DNA of 40,777 nucleotides from Lewinellaceae bacterium (GCA_016711435.1 JADJSY010000093.1:1-40777), one strand, 5' to 3'. Numbered from the stretch's first letter, positions 17,769 through 26,745 are shown. Notes: generated from the letters alone by a model not told the origin. A program made the numbers and translations.

Positions 17769-18311
17769 ATGTCCATGCATCGCAATTTCGTCTGTTTGTT
17801 GTCCTGTTGTGCGTTACTACTCTTCCTGGGAAGTTGTGTCAAAGAGGAGCAGACTTTTTACGACGGTTTTGGGAAAAAGCCGGTGTATATCCCGCTTGCG
17901 GAACTGCGGGACATCCGCAATGAAGCGCCCAGGCCGATCCAGTTGTCCGGCACGATTTTCCTGAAAGATACGCTGTTGTTTATCCTGGAACAGCGCAAGG
18001 GTATCCACGTTTTTAATTTAAAAGACACGTTGAATACGGTCAACCTCGCGTTTCTGAAAATACCGGCCATCACCGATTTTGTCGTTTCGGGCAACTTAAT
18101 TTATGCCGACAGCTGGAAAGACCTGGTCGTGATCGACATCAGCAACCTGCATCAGATTTCGGAAACGGCCCGGATAACGAACGTCATCACACCCGCGCTG
18201 TATCCGCTGCTGTACAACGGTTACTTTGAGTGTGTCGACGAATCGAAAGGCGCAATTATTGATTGGGAGGATGCGACGCTGGAAAATGCCAAATGTGTAA
18301 CCATCAATTAG
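17769..18311 (+). CDS. Surface lipoprotein with LVIVD-like propeller repeats, short
   Basis: 180 residues. Signal peptide with lipobox LFLGSCVKEE (Cys about 24). The mature part has repeats LSGTIFLKDTLLFILEQRKG, FVVSGNLIYADSWKDLVVID and ISNLHQ, the pattern of LVIVD blades (VxGxxxYVAxxxxGLxIxD). Only about two to three blades are present, so it is a short relative of the next lipoprotein and could pair with it. ATG at 17775 is an alternative start. It lies 70 bases after the TonB receptor, likely the same transcript. Its function is unknown; a ligand-binding partner of the receptor is an inference from location. Confidence 0.75.
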   Translation: MSMHRNFVCLLSCCALLLFLGSCVKEEQTFYDGFGKKPVYIPLAELRDIRNEAPRPIQLSGTIFLKDTLLFILEQRKGIHVFNLKDTLNTVNLAFLKIPAITDFVVSGNLIYADSWKDLVVIDISNLHQISETARITNVITPALYPLLYNGYFECVDESKGAIIDWEDATLENAKCVTIN

Positions 18312-18319
18312 TGGCGTAT

Positions 18320-18522
18320 TTAATGGAACACGGATGGAATTACTCGAAAATGTACGGGGTCGTAAGACCCACGCACGGCGGTAAGGATTGGCTTATCAAC
18401 AAACAAAAGCCATTAGTTATCACGAATTTCTGAGCTTGGGGTTACTGCCGTGCGCGGGTCTTACGACCCCGCACTGAAAGTGGTAAATCCGTTTCATGCT
18501 TTTCATCCGTGTTCCAAATTGA
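18320..18522. repeat. Large palindromic element with GGGGTCGTAAGACCC core
   Basis: The left arm TGGAACACGGATGGAAT, then ACGGGGTCGTAAGACCC, then ACGCACGGCGGTAA is mirrored by TTACTGCCGTGCGCGGGTC, TTACGACCCCGCACTG and TTCATCCGTGTTCCA, around a loop of about 55 bases. Arms are about 70 bases. A fragment of the same core is at 15084. It lies between the two lipoprotein genes. Confidence 0.85.
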
Positions 18523-18551
18523 GAATAATCAGTAATCAAAAATTGATAAAA

Positions 18552-19310
18552 ATGAAAAACGTACTTCTTATCACCTCTTTCACGCTTTTGCTGGTCGCTT
18601 GCAGCAAAGACGCGGCATTCGATTCGAATCCCGGAAAATCAGGCTCCATTACCCGTTTTGCGGTGTTTCAGAACAATATGTATGTGCTCAATCTCAATGA
18701 GGTGCAGACCTACGATATTACGCAAAAAGACAACCCGGTGCTGGTGCACCGCCTGCCAACCGATTACGGACTGGAAACCATCACAATTTACGACAACACC
18801 ATTTTCCTGGGTTCCACCACGGCACTCTATATTCTGGACATCAGCAATCCGGCCGCGCCTGTCATTCAATCAAAATCAGACCGGCTTTCCGATATTGGTT
18901 TTAGTGGTTGCGACCCTGTGGTGGTAAAAGGCAATTACGCATATTCGACTATCAAGGTGATCCAGAATATTTGTGGCAATGCTTCTGCGCAGAGTGCCCT
19001 GGTGGTGTACGACATCACCAATAAATCGGCGCCCGTAGTGCTTGGTACCTACCCATTAGATATTCCCAATGGCCTGGGTTACAAGGACAACTACCTGTTT
19101 ATCTGCGACGAAGGCATCGACCGGCTGCGCATATTCGACATCACTGATCCGGCGATGGTGACGGAGTTTCCCCAAACGCTGAGCATTACGGATCCCTACG
19201 ACCTGATCATCGACGGGCAAAAAATGATTGTGTCTTCCAAAACAAGTTTCCAGATATTTGACATCAGCGATATTGTTCAGATCAAAAAACTCGGTCAAAT
19301 AGCCAAGTAA
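18552..19310 (+). CDS. Lipoprotein with LVIVD beta-propeller repeats
   Basis: 252 residues. The start at 18552 gives MKNVLLITSFTLLLVACSKD with lipobox LVAC (Cys about 17). At least four blades can be read: FAVFQNNMYVLNLNEVQTYD, ITIYDNTIFLGSTTALYILD, VVVKGNYAYSTIKV to ALVVYDI, and LGYKDNYLFICDEGIDRLRI, then LIIDGQKMIVSSKTSFQIFD. Each ends in a short DIS/DIT turn with a proline (ISNPAAPV, ITNKSAPV, ITDPAMV), the LVIVD signature. It is probably displayed on the outer membrane. Its association with the TonB receptor and the barrel recurs in Bacteroidota; the ligand is not known. Confidence 0.88.
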   Translation: MKNVLLITSFTLLLVACSKDAAFDSNPGKSGSITRFAVFQNNMYVLNLNEVQTYDITQKDNPVLVHRLPTDYGLETITIYDNTIFLGSTTALYILDISNPAAPVIQSKSDRLSDIGFSGCDPVVVKGNYAYSTIKVIQNICGNASAQSALVVYDITNKSAPVVLGTYPLDIPNGLGYKDNYLFICDEGIDRLRIFDITDPAMVTEFPQTLSITDPYDLIIDGQKMIVSSKTSFQIFDISDIVQIKKLGQIAK

Positions 19311-19395
19311 ATGCGGATAAGTAAAAGGGCAAAATTGCAAAAGGCAAAAAGCAATGTAAATCAATGAGTTATAGAAGATTTAGAACGAACTAATT

Positions 19396-20058
19396 TTGCA
19401 AACCTACTTACAAATATTGGGGCTGTTGTTACTGCCCTTGAATGGCTTTTCTCAGGAAAGCACGCCTGCTCCAGCGCGGGAACGCCCTCCTTTTACCCTG
19501 GGAATTTTGCCGCTGGCACTCATCAACCCCGTTCAGCAATCGGTCTCTGTGCAGGCGGACATCCCCCTTTCTTCGCGTTGGGGCGTTCAGGCGGGCATCG
19601 GCTGGGTGTTCAACTCCTCCTCTTTTGCCACCTATAAAGGAGAGACCTACACAGGTCTGAAACTAAAACCCACTTTAAAATACTACATGAAGCGCTCGGA
19701 TTCGGGGAACAGCTATATCAGCCTGGTATACAAATACAATGATCTGTACAATAAAAACTATATCAATCTCCTCCGCCAGGGCGGGCAGTACACGGAGTGG
19801 TCGTTACAGCGCAAACATATAGTTACGCATGGATTATCGCTGCAATTGGGCGCACAGGAATACTTCGGCAAGAACAAGAAATGGATGATCGAACCTTTTC
19901 TGGGTTTTGGTTTGCGACAAATACGGGTGGCATACGATGCGCTGCCGCCCGATGCCGAATTGCTGGAGGTAGAGCGATTTTTTAGTATAGAACGCACAGA
20001 GGGCTTGTACAAACTCCCCGATCTGGTGATTGGTATTTCGCTGGGTTTGTGCCTGTAA
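19396..20058 (+). CDS. Outer-membrane beta-barrel protein, TTG start
   Basis: 220 residues. An in-frame TAG at 19381 leaves TTG at 19396 as the only reasonable start; it yields the signal peptide MQTYLQILGLLLLPLNGFSQ. The mature part has a proline-rich link (STPAPARERPPF) and then strands LGILPLALINPVQQSVSVQA, WGVQAGIGWVFNSS, YISLVYKYNDLY and LSLQLGAQEYFG, ending in VIGISLGLCL. This fits a small DUF3575-type barrel, possibly stabilising or assisting the upstream receptor. It is followed two bases later by a convergent hairpin. Confidence 0.8.
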   Translation: MQTYLQILGLLLLPLNGFSQESTPAPARERPPFTLGILPLALINPVQQSVSVQADIPLSSRWGVQAGIGWVFNSSSFATYKGETYTGLKLKPTLKYYMKRSDSGNSYISLVYKYNDLYNKNYINLLRQGGQYTEWSLQRKHIVTHGLSLQLGAQEYFGKNKKWMIEPFLGFGLRQIRVAYDALPPDAELLEVERFFSIERTEGLYKLPDLVIGISLGLCL

Positions 20059-20061
20059 AAA

Positions 20062-20170
20062 GGTTGATAAGGTTGATAAGGTTGATATACATCCGCTCGA
20101 AAAAAGTGAAATTTGCCCCATTTTTGAGCGGATGTATATCAACCTCATCAACCTTATAAACCCTTATAAA
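20062..20170. repeat. Convergent word-repeat hairpin, GGTTGAT words, CCGCTC core
   Basis: Words GGTTGATAA (three copies) lead to ATATACATCCGCTC; after a 15-base loop the right arm TTTTTGAGCGGATGTATATC and CATCAACCTTATAAACC mirrors it. Core and loop share CCGCTC, AAGTGA and CATTTTTGAGCGG with 5853-6002. It separates the barrel gene and the P-type ATPase, whose stop codons both touch it, so it is probably a bidirectional terminator. Confidence 0.92.
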
Positions 20171-22764
20171 CCCTTCCCCTTCCAGCGGAAAAACAATTTC
20201 TCCAATTCCACTGCTATAAATATAACGGAAGAGGCTGCCAGCACAGCCAGCAATTCATAAAGTGTCAACGGTTCCGTTTTAAAAACCGGGTTTAGGAAAG
20301 GGACATAAATGGTGGCTAATTGCAGGACGCAGGTAAGCAACACGGCGCCCAGCAGCGGAAGATTGGACAGGAGGCCCTGGCTGAACAAGGATTGCGTTTC
20401 AGACCGGATAGCAAGCACGTGCGCCATCTGGCTGAAACTCAATACGGCAAACACCATCGTTTGCCAGTGCCTGTCGCCCATGTTGATCGCCACGGCCTGC
20501 GTAGCAATACATACGACACCGATCAAAAAACCGACCCACAGAATATGCCTGCCAAGGCCGCCGGCAAAAACACTTTCATCTGTCGGGCGCGGCGGGCGCT
20601 TCATTATGCCTTTTTCGGACGGCTCGGCAGCCAGTGCAATACTCGGCAAACCATCGGAGACCAGATTAATCCAGAGAATATGTATCGGCAGTAAAGGAAT
20701 CGGCAAACCGAACACAGGCGCCAGCAAAAGGGTCCAAATCTCGCCGGAATTGCCGGTCATAATGTACTTGATAAATTTGCGGATATTATCGAAAATCCGC
20801 CTGCCCTGTTTGACAGCCGATACGATGGTAGCAAAATTGTCGTCGAGCAGGATCATATCCGATGCTTCCTTGGAAACGTCTGTGCCGGTAATACCCATAG
20901 CGATACCGATATCCGAACGTTTCAGGGAGGGTGCATCATTCACCCCGTCGCCGGTCATAGCAACAAAATGCCCTTTGTCCTGCAGGGCTTTCACAATGCT
21001 CAGTTTTTGTTCGGGCGACACGCGGGCGTAGACCCGGATATGTTCCACCTTCTTTTTAAATTCTTTGGACGACATGGCCGCGAGTTCAGTACCCGTTACA
21101 ATCATATCGTCCGGAGACTCCATAATCCCCAGTTTTTCCGCAATATTTTTGGCTGTAAGCAGGTAGTCGCCGGTTATCATGACGGTTTTGATCCCTGCGG
21201 TTTTACACTCCCGGACGGCTTTTTGTACTTCCTTTCTGGGCGGATCGATCAATCCGGCGATGCCGAGCATCGTCAGTTCTTTTTCCACGTTGTCCGGCTT
21301 GATATCCGAGGGCAGTTTCGGGAGTTTTCGCATAGCAAAGCCCAGTACCCGCAGGCCTTGTTCGGCCATGTGATCGCCCCACTCCATCCATTGCTCTTTT
21401 TCCGCCGGGCTGAGTCCTTTTGTTTTATCGAGCATGACATCCAGGGCGCCTTTGGTAAATGCCAGAACGCCCGACTCGTCCTGGTGCAGGGTAGTCATAC
21501 ATTTCCGTTCGGAGTCGAAGGGAATTTCACCGACCCTGGGCCACTTTTTTTCCAGTTCTTTTTTGATGAAATGATGCTCTTTGGCCAACAGGGCAATCGC
21601 AATTTCGGTAGGATCGCCGATGGCTTCGCCTTTTTTGGCGGCTGTCACATCATTGCACAAAGCCATCGTCTGGAGCAACCAGCGAATTTGTTCTTGGTCG
21701 GCGTGCGCGTCTATGTCGGTTGCGGGAATAGTGTCCGTTCCCGCCCATATTTCCTGCACCGACATTTTATTTTCGGTCAGGGTTCCGGTTTTATCGGTAC
21801 AGATATAGGTGACCGAGCCGAGGGTTTCCACTGCCGGCAATTTGCGCACCAATGCTTTGTTGCGAACCATACGTTTGGCGCCCATCGCCAGCGCAATGGT
21901 GATCACAGCCGGCAAAGCCTCCGGAATCGCAGCTACTGCCAATGAAATCGCCGTAAGCAACATCAGCAGGGGCGGCTCGCCCCGCAGGTAGCCGACGGCA
22001 AAAAATACCACACAAATCAGTAAGATGATATAGGAAAGGGTTTTGCCAAACTTAGACAGGCGTTTTTGCAAAGGCGTTTCTGTATCTTCCTCCTGTAGCA
22101 TACGCGCTATATTGCCCAGTTCGGTATTCATACCGGTAGCCACTGCGATACCATTTGCCCTTCCGTACGTAATATTGGTTCCCTTGTACACCATATTCCT
22201 GCGGTCGCCCAATGGAAGTTTTTCGTCGGAAAGCAGGTCGGGATGTTTTTCCACCGGATGTGACTCGCCCGTCAGCGAAGACTCTGCCACTTGCAGGTTG
22301 TGTACTTCAAATAAACGGATATCGGCAGGCACCACATTGCCCGCTTCCAGTAAAAGCACATCGCCGGGCACCAGTTCTGCTGCGGGAATTTGAATGGTAT
22401 GACCGTCGCGGATAGCGGTGGCTGTATTTGCAGCCATCTTTTTCAGGGCGTCCATGGCTTTTTCAGCCCTGTATTCCTGCACAAAACCAATGATGGCATT
22501 GGTAAATATGATAACCAAAATGACAATGGTATCCGTTAAATCGCCGATAAGCCCTGCAATGATTGCGGCGCCAATCAACACGAGAATCATAAAATCCATG
22601 AACTGCCGTAAAAACATTTTCCAAAGCGGCTTTTTCCGCGCTTCTTCCAGCACATTCGGGCCGAATTCAGCCAAAAGTTGTTCCGCCCGGACAGATGTAA
22701 TACCCTGCTTGGAGGAATCCAGTAATTCAAATATTTTTTTTACGGGGAGTATGTGCCAGTTCAT
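20164..22764 (-). CDS. Cation-translocating P-type ATPase, Ca2+ (SERCA/PMR1-like) type
   Basis: 866 residues. N-terminal cation-ATPase domain; actuator motif LTGESHPVEK (165-168); M4 motif IPEALPAV (281-285, usual PEGLP/PEALP of Ca2+ pumps); phosphorylation site ICTDKTGTLTE (D324); hinge MTGDGVNDAPSLK; M6 LVSDGLPSIALA; a C-terminal Cation_ATPase_C domain of four helices. Ten membrane helices are expected. It probably exports Ca2+ or Mn2+ using ATP. The M4 and M6 residues fit the type IIA class, but the ion cannot be fixed from sequence. The leader contains AACTAATAA/AACTACTTAT words, shared with three neighbouring genes. Confidence 0.94.
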   Translation of the reverse strand: MNWHILPVKKIFELLDSSKQGITSVRAEQLLAEFGPNVLEEARKKPLWKMFLRQFMDFMILVLIGAAIIAGLIGDLTDTIVILVIIFTNAIIGFVQEYRAEKAMDALKKMAANTATAIRDGHTIQIPAAELVPGDVLLLEAGNVVPADIRLFEVHNLQVAESSLTGESHPVEKHPDLLSDEKLPLGDRRNMVYKGTNITYGRANGIAVATGMNTELGNIARMLQEEDTETPLQKRLSKFGKTLSYIILLICVVFFAVGYLRGEPPLLMLLTAISLAVAAIPEALPAVITIALAMGAKRMVRNKALVRKLPAVETLGSVTYICTDKTGTLTENKMSVQEIWAGTDTIPATDIDAHADQEQIRWLLQTMALCNDVTAAKKGEAIGDPTEIAIALLAKEHHFIKKELEKKWPRVGEIPFDSERKCMTTLHQDESGVLAFTKGALDVMLDKTKGLSPAEKEQWMEWGDHMAEQGLRVLGFAMRKLPKLPSDIKPDNVEKELTMLGIAGLIDPPRKEVQKAVRECKTAGIKTVMITGDYLLTAKNIAEKLGIMESPDDMIVTGTELAAMSSKEFKKKVEHIRVYARVSPEQKLSIVKALQDKGHFVAMTGDGVNDAPSLKRSDIGIAMGITGTDVSKEASDMILLDDNFATIVSAVKQGRRIFDNIRKFIKYIMTGNSGEIWTLLLAPVFGLPIPLLPIHILWINLVSDGLPSIALAAEPSEKGIMKRPPRPTDESVFAGGLGRHILWVGFLIGVVCIATQAVAINMGDRHWQTMVFAVLSFSQMAHVLAIRSETQSLFSQGLLSNLPLLGAVLLTCVLQLATIYVPFLNPVFKTEPLTLYELLAVLAASSVIFIAVELEKLFFRWKGKGL

Positions 22765-22912
22765 ATCTTGATAAGTAGTTAAATTATTAGTTAGGGTCAG
22801 TGTGGTATTAAGTAATCAAGCAAAATTAGTTTTGGCTAAATTATTTGTAAATGATTGATTATCAAGACAAATAACGAATAACGAATAACTACTTAAGCAT
22901 TTATAAAAAATT
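22765..22912. repeat. TTAT-type word repeats between two minus-strand genes
   Basis: Near the ATPase start the minus strand reads CTAACTAATAATTTAACTAC. Next to the acyl-CoA dehydrogenase stop, the plus strand has TGATTGATTATCAAGAC and (AAATAACG)n-type words ending AACTACTTAAGC. The arms are partly complementary, with a long AT-rich middle (22800-22855). It belongs with the leaders at 24719, 25155 and 32531. Confidence 0.7.
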
Positions 22913-24718
22913 TCAATCGAGCAACCCGTCCTCTTCCAGCATGGTTAGTTGTCCCGGTTCCAGTAATATCTTCGCGCAAGCGGCCGCATGGGGCAGTTCG
23001 TACCGGAAAAAGAATTTCATGGTGTGAACTTTACCCTCGTAAAACGACTTGCTTTGGGCGCTGAAATCGCCGGAATCCAGCGCTTTTTGCGCTGCGACCG
23101 CCATTTTGAGCCACTGCCAGGCAATGACGACATAACCGGCCATTTCCATAAATACGCTTGCATCGGCCAGGTAGCGCTCCATTTCGCCGGCCTGTGCGTA
23201 TTTTACTAATTGTTGCAATGTTTTCCCAAAGCGATCCAACTCGGATTGCAGGATGGCCGCGTGTTCCTGTAGCGCAGGATGGGCTGCTGCTGCAGAGATC
23301 GTAATCCCCATATACTGAGCCAGTTGTATCAATGCTTCACCGTTTTCCATGGTCATTTTTCGGCCCAGCAGGTCAAGCGATTGAATGCCCGTAGTGCCTT
23401 CATAAATGGCCATGATACGCAGGTCGCGGTAATACTGCTGCACCGGAAAATCCATCGTGTAGCCGTAACCGCCCAGCACCTGAATAGCCAGCGAAGTGGA
23501 GCGGTTGCCCTGTTCGGCGGAGTAGGTTTTAACGATAGGCGTCAGGATTTCGAGCAGCAGCCAGTTGCGGCGCTGTTCGGCGCCTTCCGCCACATGCGCC
23601 AGATCGGCCAGACGGTTGCATTCCATAGCTAATGACAAAGCGCCTTCCACAATAGATTTTTGCGTCAGCAACATGCGTTGCACATCGGGGTGCTGAATGA
23701 TGGGTACCGGCGGTTTCAGCGGGTCTTTTTCACCCACTTTCCGGCCCTGGCTGCGTTCGCGGGCATATTGCAAAGAAGCCTGGTAGGCTGCCATGGAGAC
23801 CGATGCCGCCGTTTGCCCGACGCCGATGCGGGCCTCGTTCATCAGTTGAAACATGTAAGAGAGTCCTTTGTTCGGTTCGCCTACGAGCCAGCCGCGGCAG
23901 TCGTCCTGTTCGCCAAAAACTAAGTGGGTGGTGGCGTAGGCGCGTTGTCCCAGTTTCTGGTAGTCGCCGGCGCAAAAAACGTCGTTGTATTCGAGTTCGC
24001 CTCCCGTTACCGGGCGGTGTTTGGGGATGATAAACAGGGAGACGCCTTTGAGTCCCGGCGGCGCCCCGGCGATGCGCGCCAGCGTGAGGTGTACAAAATT
24101 ATCACAGGCGCTGTGCTCGCCCGCCGAGATAAATATCTTTTGTCCTTTGATCTGGTAATAGCCGGCATCTGTCGGAGTCGCCACAGTCGTAATATCTGTC
24201 AGCGAACTACCCGCCTGCGGCTCCGTGAGCGCCATGGTGCCTTGCCAGCGGCCCTCGAACATGGGCGGCACGAAGGTGCTGATCTGTTCCGGGCTGCCGT
24301 AGTTTTGAATCAAGCGCGCCGCTCCGGTGGTCAGGCTGATATACCCCTGTGTGCCGTTGTTGGCGGCCTGGAAAATGTGGTGCGCGGCGTTGTATACCAT
24401 TTGCGGGAGTTGCAGGCCGCCCAGATCAAAGGAAGATTCTCCGCCGATCCAGCTTTGCGCGGCAGCATTCAGTATGATGGTGCGCAATTGCGGGTGCGAC
24501 CAAACCACGCCTTTTCCCGCATAATGCACCGGCTGCTCGTCCATTTCTTTAAAATACGGGTACATATCCCGGTCGGCCAGCGCCTTGGCGGCATCAATCA
24601 TCATAGCCACCTGCTCATTGTCCAAATGGGAGAAGTAGTCGTAGGCAAACAAATCCTGCACCCCGTGTATTTCAAATAAAAGAAAACGCAGGTGCTCCAT
24701 GCTGGTGTAGCGGCTCAT
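22913..24718 (-). CDS. Acyl-CoA dehydrogenase, long DmdC/FadE-like form
   Basis: 601 residues. It contains the acyl-CoA dehydrogenase middle domain (MALTEPQAGSSLTDI, FISAGEHSACDNFVHLTLAR), the C-terminal four-helix domain (RIGVGQTAASVSMAAYQASL, RDLRIMAIYEGTTGIQSLDL with catalytic Glu440) and an extra C-terminal helical domain of about 140 residues. This layout is typical of 3-methylmercaptopropionyl-CoA dehydrogenase and related long enzymes. It should oxidise a short-chain acyl-CoA to the enoyl-CoA with FAD, passing electrons to ETF. The exact substrate cannot be read from sequence. The ATG at 24700 (MEHLRFLLFEIHG) is a possible start six residues later. No other beta-oxidation gene is adjacent. 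Confidence 0.93.
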   Translation of the reverse strand: MSRYTSMEHLRFLLFEIHGVQDLFAYDYFSHLDNEQVAMMIDAAKALADRDMYPYFKEMDEQPVHYAGKGVVWSHPQLRTIILNAAAQSWIGGESSFDLGGLQLPQMVYNAAHHIFQAANNGTQGYISLTTGAARLIQNYGSPEQISTFVPPMFEGRWQGTMALTEPQAGSSLTDITTVATPTDAGYYQIKGQKIFISAGEHSACDNFVHLTLARIAGAPPGLKGVSLFIIPKHRPVTGGELEYNDVFCAGDYQKLGQRAYATTHLVFGEQDDCRGWLVGEPNKGLSYMFQLMNEARIGVGQTAASVSMAAYQASLQYARERSQGRKVGEKDPLKPPVPIIQHPDVQRMLLTQKSIVEGALSLAMECNRLADLAHVAEGAEQRRNWLLLEILTPIVKTYSAEQGNRSTSLAIQVLGGYGYTMDFPVQQYYRDLRIMAIYEGTTGIQSLDLLGRKMTMENGEALIQLAQYMGITISAAAAHPALQEHAAILQSELDRFGKTLQQLVKYAQAGEMERYLADASVFMEMAGYVVIAWQWLKMAVAAQKALDSGDFSAQSKSFYEGKVHTMKFFFRYELPHAAACAKILLEPGQLTMLEEDGLLD

Positions 24719-24760
24719 AAGTAGTTATTGGTTATTAGTTATTGGTTATCAGTGTTGAAG
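24719..24760 (-). repeat. G-free leader words (ATAACCAATAACT) of the acyl-CoA dehydrogenase
   Basis: In sense orientation: CAACACTGATAACC, AATAACT, AATAACC, AATAACTACTT, then ATG. The same end AACTACTTATG is found before nhaA, and related forms before gh30 and the P-type ATPase. Confidence 0.8.
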
Positions 24761-24882
24761 CGTTTAAACAAAGGCTTGAATAAGCAAAGTTATCATTACT
24801 TTTGAGCGAATAACCAGCATCCTCCGAAAATGAAAAATTTCGTTTAAAACAATCAATTTTCGAGGCTTACGGACTACTTAAT

Positions 24883-25198
24883 ACAAGACATTTACGAGAG
24901 GCTTCGCATCCGGAACCGGCTAACAAAAGGGGCAGCGCCCCGGTGATATTTGTAGAATGAAGCGATGAATATGGTTGGAGGGGCAGCGCCCCGTTCATAT
25001 TACCGGGGCGCTGCCCCTCTATTCCTGGGTTCACTGGGAAATGCTACAAATATTACCGGGGCGCTGCCCCTTTGCCAACCAACCCCGAACATCCGATTTT
25101 ACGCAATTGTCTTACATTAGAAACTGCTTTTGTTCTGCCTAAATCCTTTGCAAATGCTTGATTATCAACACTGATAACTGATAACGAATAACTATTGT
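24883..25198 (+). repeat. Composite palindromic repeat, copy 1, upstream of gh30
   Basis: Contains ACATTTACGAGAGGCTTCGC, CCGGAACCGGCTAACAAAAG, then four 13-mers: GGGGCAGCGCCCC at 24929 and 24980, and its complement GGGGCGCTGCCCC at 25005 and 25058, linked by TATTCCTGGGTT and ATGCTACAAATATTACC. It ends in GTCTTACATTAGAAACTGCT and the leader GATTATCAACACTGATAAC of gh30. A copy in opposite orientation lies at 32588-32860 and a fragment at 1743-1795. Confidence 0.9.
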
Positions 25199-25201
25199 AA
25201 A

Positions 25202-26650
25202 ATGAAAAACCTATTCACAGCCATTACGCTCCTGGCGCTCTTTGCCTGTAGCGGACCCAAAACGACGGTTTCCAATATGTCAGTCGCAGGAAAAAAAGTT
25301 GTGGTGTACACCACCGCCGAAAAAAGCACCAACCGGCTCGCTCGTGTCGACGAACTGGAATTTAAAAAAATGGGACAACCGCTGGAAACCCAGATATGCG
25401 TGTTTGTAGATCCTGCCAGAACCTTCCAGACCTTTTTCGGCATCGGCGCGGCCATGACGGATGCATCCGCCGAAACCTTTTACAAATTGCCGCTCAACAA
25501 GCAGCAGGAGTTCATGGAAGCGCATTTTGACAAGGTAAAGGGCATTGGCTACACCGTTGCGCGCACCAACATCAACAGTTGCGATTTCAGCAGCGATATG
25601 TATACGTATGTGAAAGATGGCGATAAAGACCTGAATTCGTTCGACATCGCGCATGACCGGAAATATAAAATTCCTTTTATCAAACAGGCCATCGCTGCAG
25701 CCGGCGGGAAATTAGACCTGTTTGCCAGCCCCTGGAGTCCGCCGGCCTGGATGAAAGACAACAACAACATGCTGCAGGGCGGAAAATTGAAACCCGCGTT
25801 TTACAACAGCTGGGCGCGCTACTACACCAAATTCATCCGCGAATACGAGAAAGAAGGCATCCCGATCTGGGGTATTTCCATTCAAAACGAACCGATGGCC
25901 ACCCAGCGCTGGGAAAGCTGCATATACACAGCGGAAGAAGAACGCGATTTTTTGAAAAATCACCTCGGGCCTGTCATGCACAAGGAAGGCCTGGGCGATA
26001 AAAAAATTATCGTGTGGGACCACAACCGCGACCTGATTTACCAGCGGGCGCAAACGTATTTTAGCGACCCGGAAGCCTCCAAATATGCCTGGGGCATCGG
26101 TTTTCACTGGTACGAGGACTGGAGCGGCGGCCTGCCGATGTACGACAATATCCGGCGCGTACAGGAGGCTTTCCCGGATAAAAATATCTTTTTTACCGAA
26201 GGTTGCGCCGAAAGTTTTGACCCCAAACGATACAACGCCTGGGCTTTGGGCGAGGAATACGGCCGCTCCATGATCCACGATTTCAACAACGGCATGGTCG
26301 GATTTACGGACTGGAATATCCTGCTCGATGAAACGGGCGGCCCCAACCATGTGCAGAATTTCTGCTTCGCGCCAGTGCACGGCGACCTGCGGACGGGCCA
26401 ACTGATTTATACCAACGCCTACTACTACATCGGGCATTTTTCCAAATTTATCCAGCCGGGCGCCAAACGCATCAGCAGCGCAGCCAGCCGCAGCCAGTTG
26501 CTGACAACGGCTTTTTTGAACCCCGACGGGAAAACGGTGGTCATCGTGATGAACCAGAGCGATAACGCCACACCTTTTAATGTTTGGGTAAATGGGGATG
26601 CCGCAGCGTGGACGATTGAGGGACACGCGATTGCAACGCTCATTTTTTAG
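25202..26650 (+). CDS. Glycoside hydrolase family 30 (glucosylceramidase-like), lipoprotein
   Basis: 482 residues. N-terminal MKNLFTAITLLALFACSG is a lipoprotein signal (Cys16). The (beta/alpha)8 barrel shows the GH30 pattern: FFGIGAAMTDASAETFY, YTVARTNINSCDFS, LFASPWSPPAWMKDN, acid/base Glu230 in GISIQNEPMATQRWESC and nucleophile Glu333 in NIFFTEGCAES. A beta-sandwich side domain ends the protein (VVIVMNQSDNATPFNVWVNG). Activity should be exo-beta-glucosidase or a related beta-glycosidase; the specificity is not determined. It stands alone, with no SusC/D pair next to it. The composite repeat and G-free words fill its 5' side. Confidence 0.94.
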   Translation: MKNLFTAITLLALFACSGPKTTVSNMSVAGKKVVVYTTAEKSTNRLARVDELEFKKMGQPLETQICVFVDPARTFQTFFGIGAAMTDASAETFYKLPLNKQQEFMEAHFDKVKGIGYTVARTNINSCDFSSDMYTYVKDGDKDLNSFDIAHDRKYKIPFIKQAIAAAGGKLDLFASPWSPPAWMKDNNNMLQGGKLKPAFYNSWARYYTKFIREYEKEGIPIWGISIQNEPMATQRWESCIYTAEEERDFLKNHLGPVMHKEGLGDKKIIVWDHNRDLIYQRAQTYFSDPEASKYAWGIGFHWYEDWSGGLPMYDNIRRVQEAFPDKNIFFTEGCAESFDPKRYNAWALGEEYGRSMIHDFNNGMVGFTDWNILLDETGGPNHVQNFCFAPVHGDLRTGQLIYTNAYYYIGHFSKFIQPGAKRISSAASRSQLLTTAFLNPDGKTVVIVMNQSDNATPFNVWVNGDAAAWTIEGHAIATLIF

Positions 26651-26651
26651 A

Positions 26652-26745
26652 GGTGAGAAGTGAGAAGTGAGAAGTGAGAAGTGAGAGACGTCCCCTTTGG
26701 CGGCTTTTGCGGTTCTTGGTGTAGGTTTTTCAGGCTGTGTATTGA
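26652..26745 (+). repeat. C-free trailer words GTGAGAA after gh30, single arm
   Basis: Four GTGAGAA words after the stop codon, then GACGTCCCCTTTGGCGG and TAGGTTTTTCAGGC. The same order of blocks forms the left arm at 28072-28381. No mirrored arm follows here before the next gene; instead TTTGCCCTTTG-like sequence leads to the ATG at 26800. Confidence 0.8.

Noticed and set aside
18615..18640. GATTCGAATCC reminiscent of a tRNA T-arm
   Set aside because: It lies inside the LVIVD lipoprotein coding sequence, and no acceptor stem or anticodon arm can be placed around it.
20309..22771. Several long plus-strand open frames opposite the P-type ATPase
   Set aside because: They are antisense shadows of a fully conserved gene; none shows a motif or signal peptide.
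24883..25198. Composite repeat as a CRISPR array
   Set aside because: The 13-mers are palindromic, alternate in orientation and have unequal spacing with conserved, not unique, spacers; no cas gene is present.
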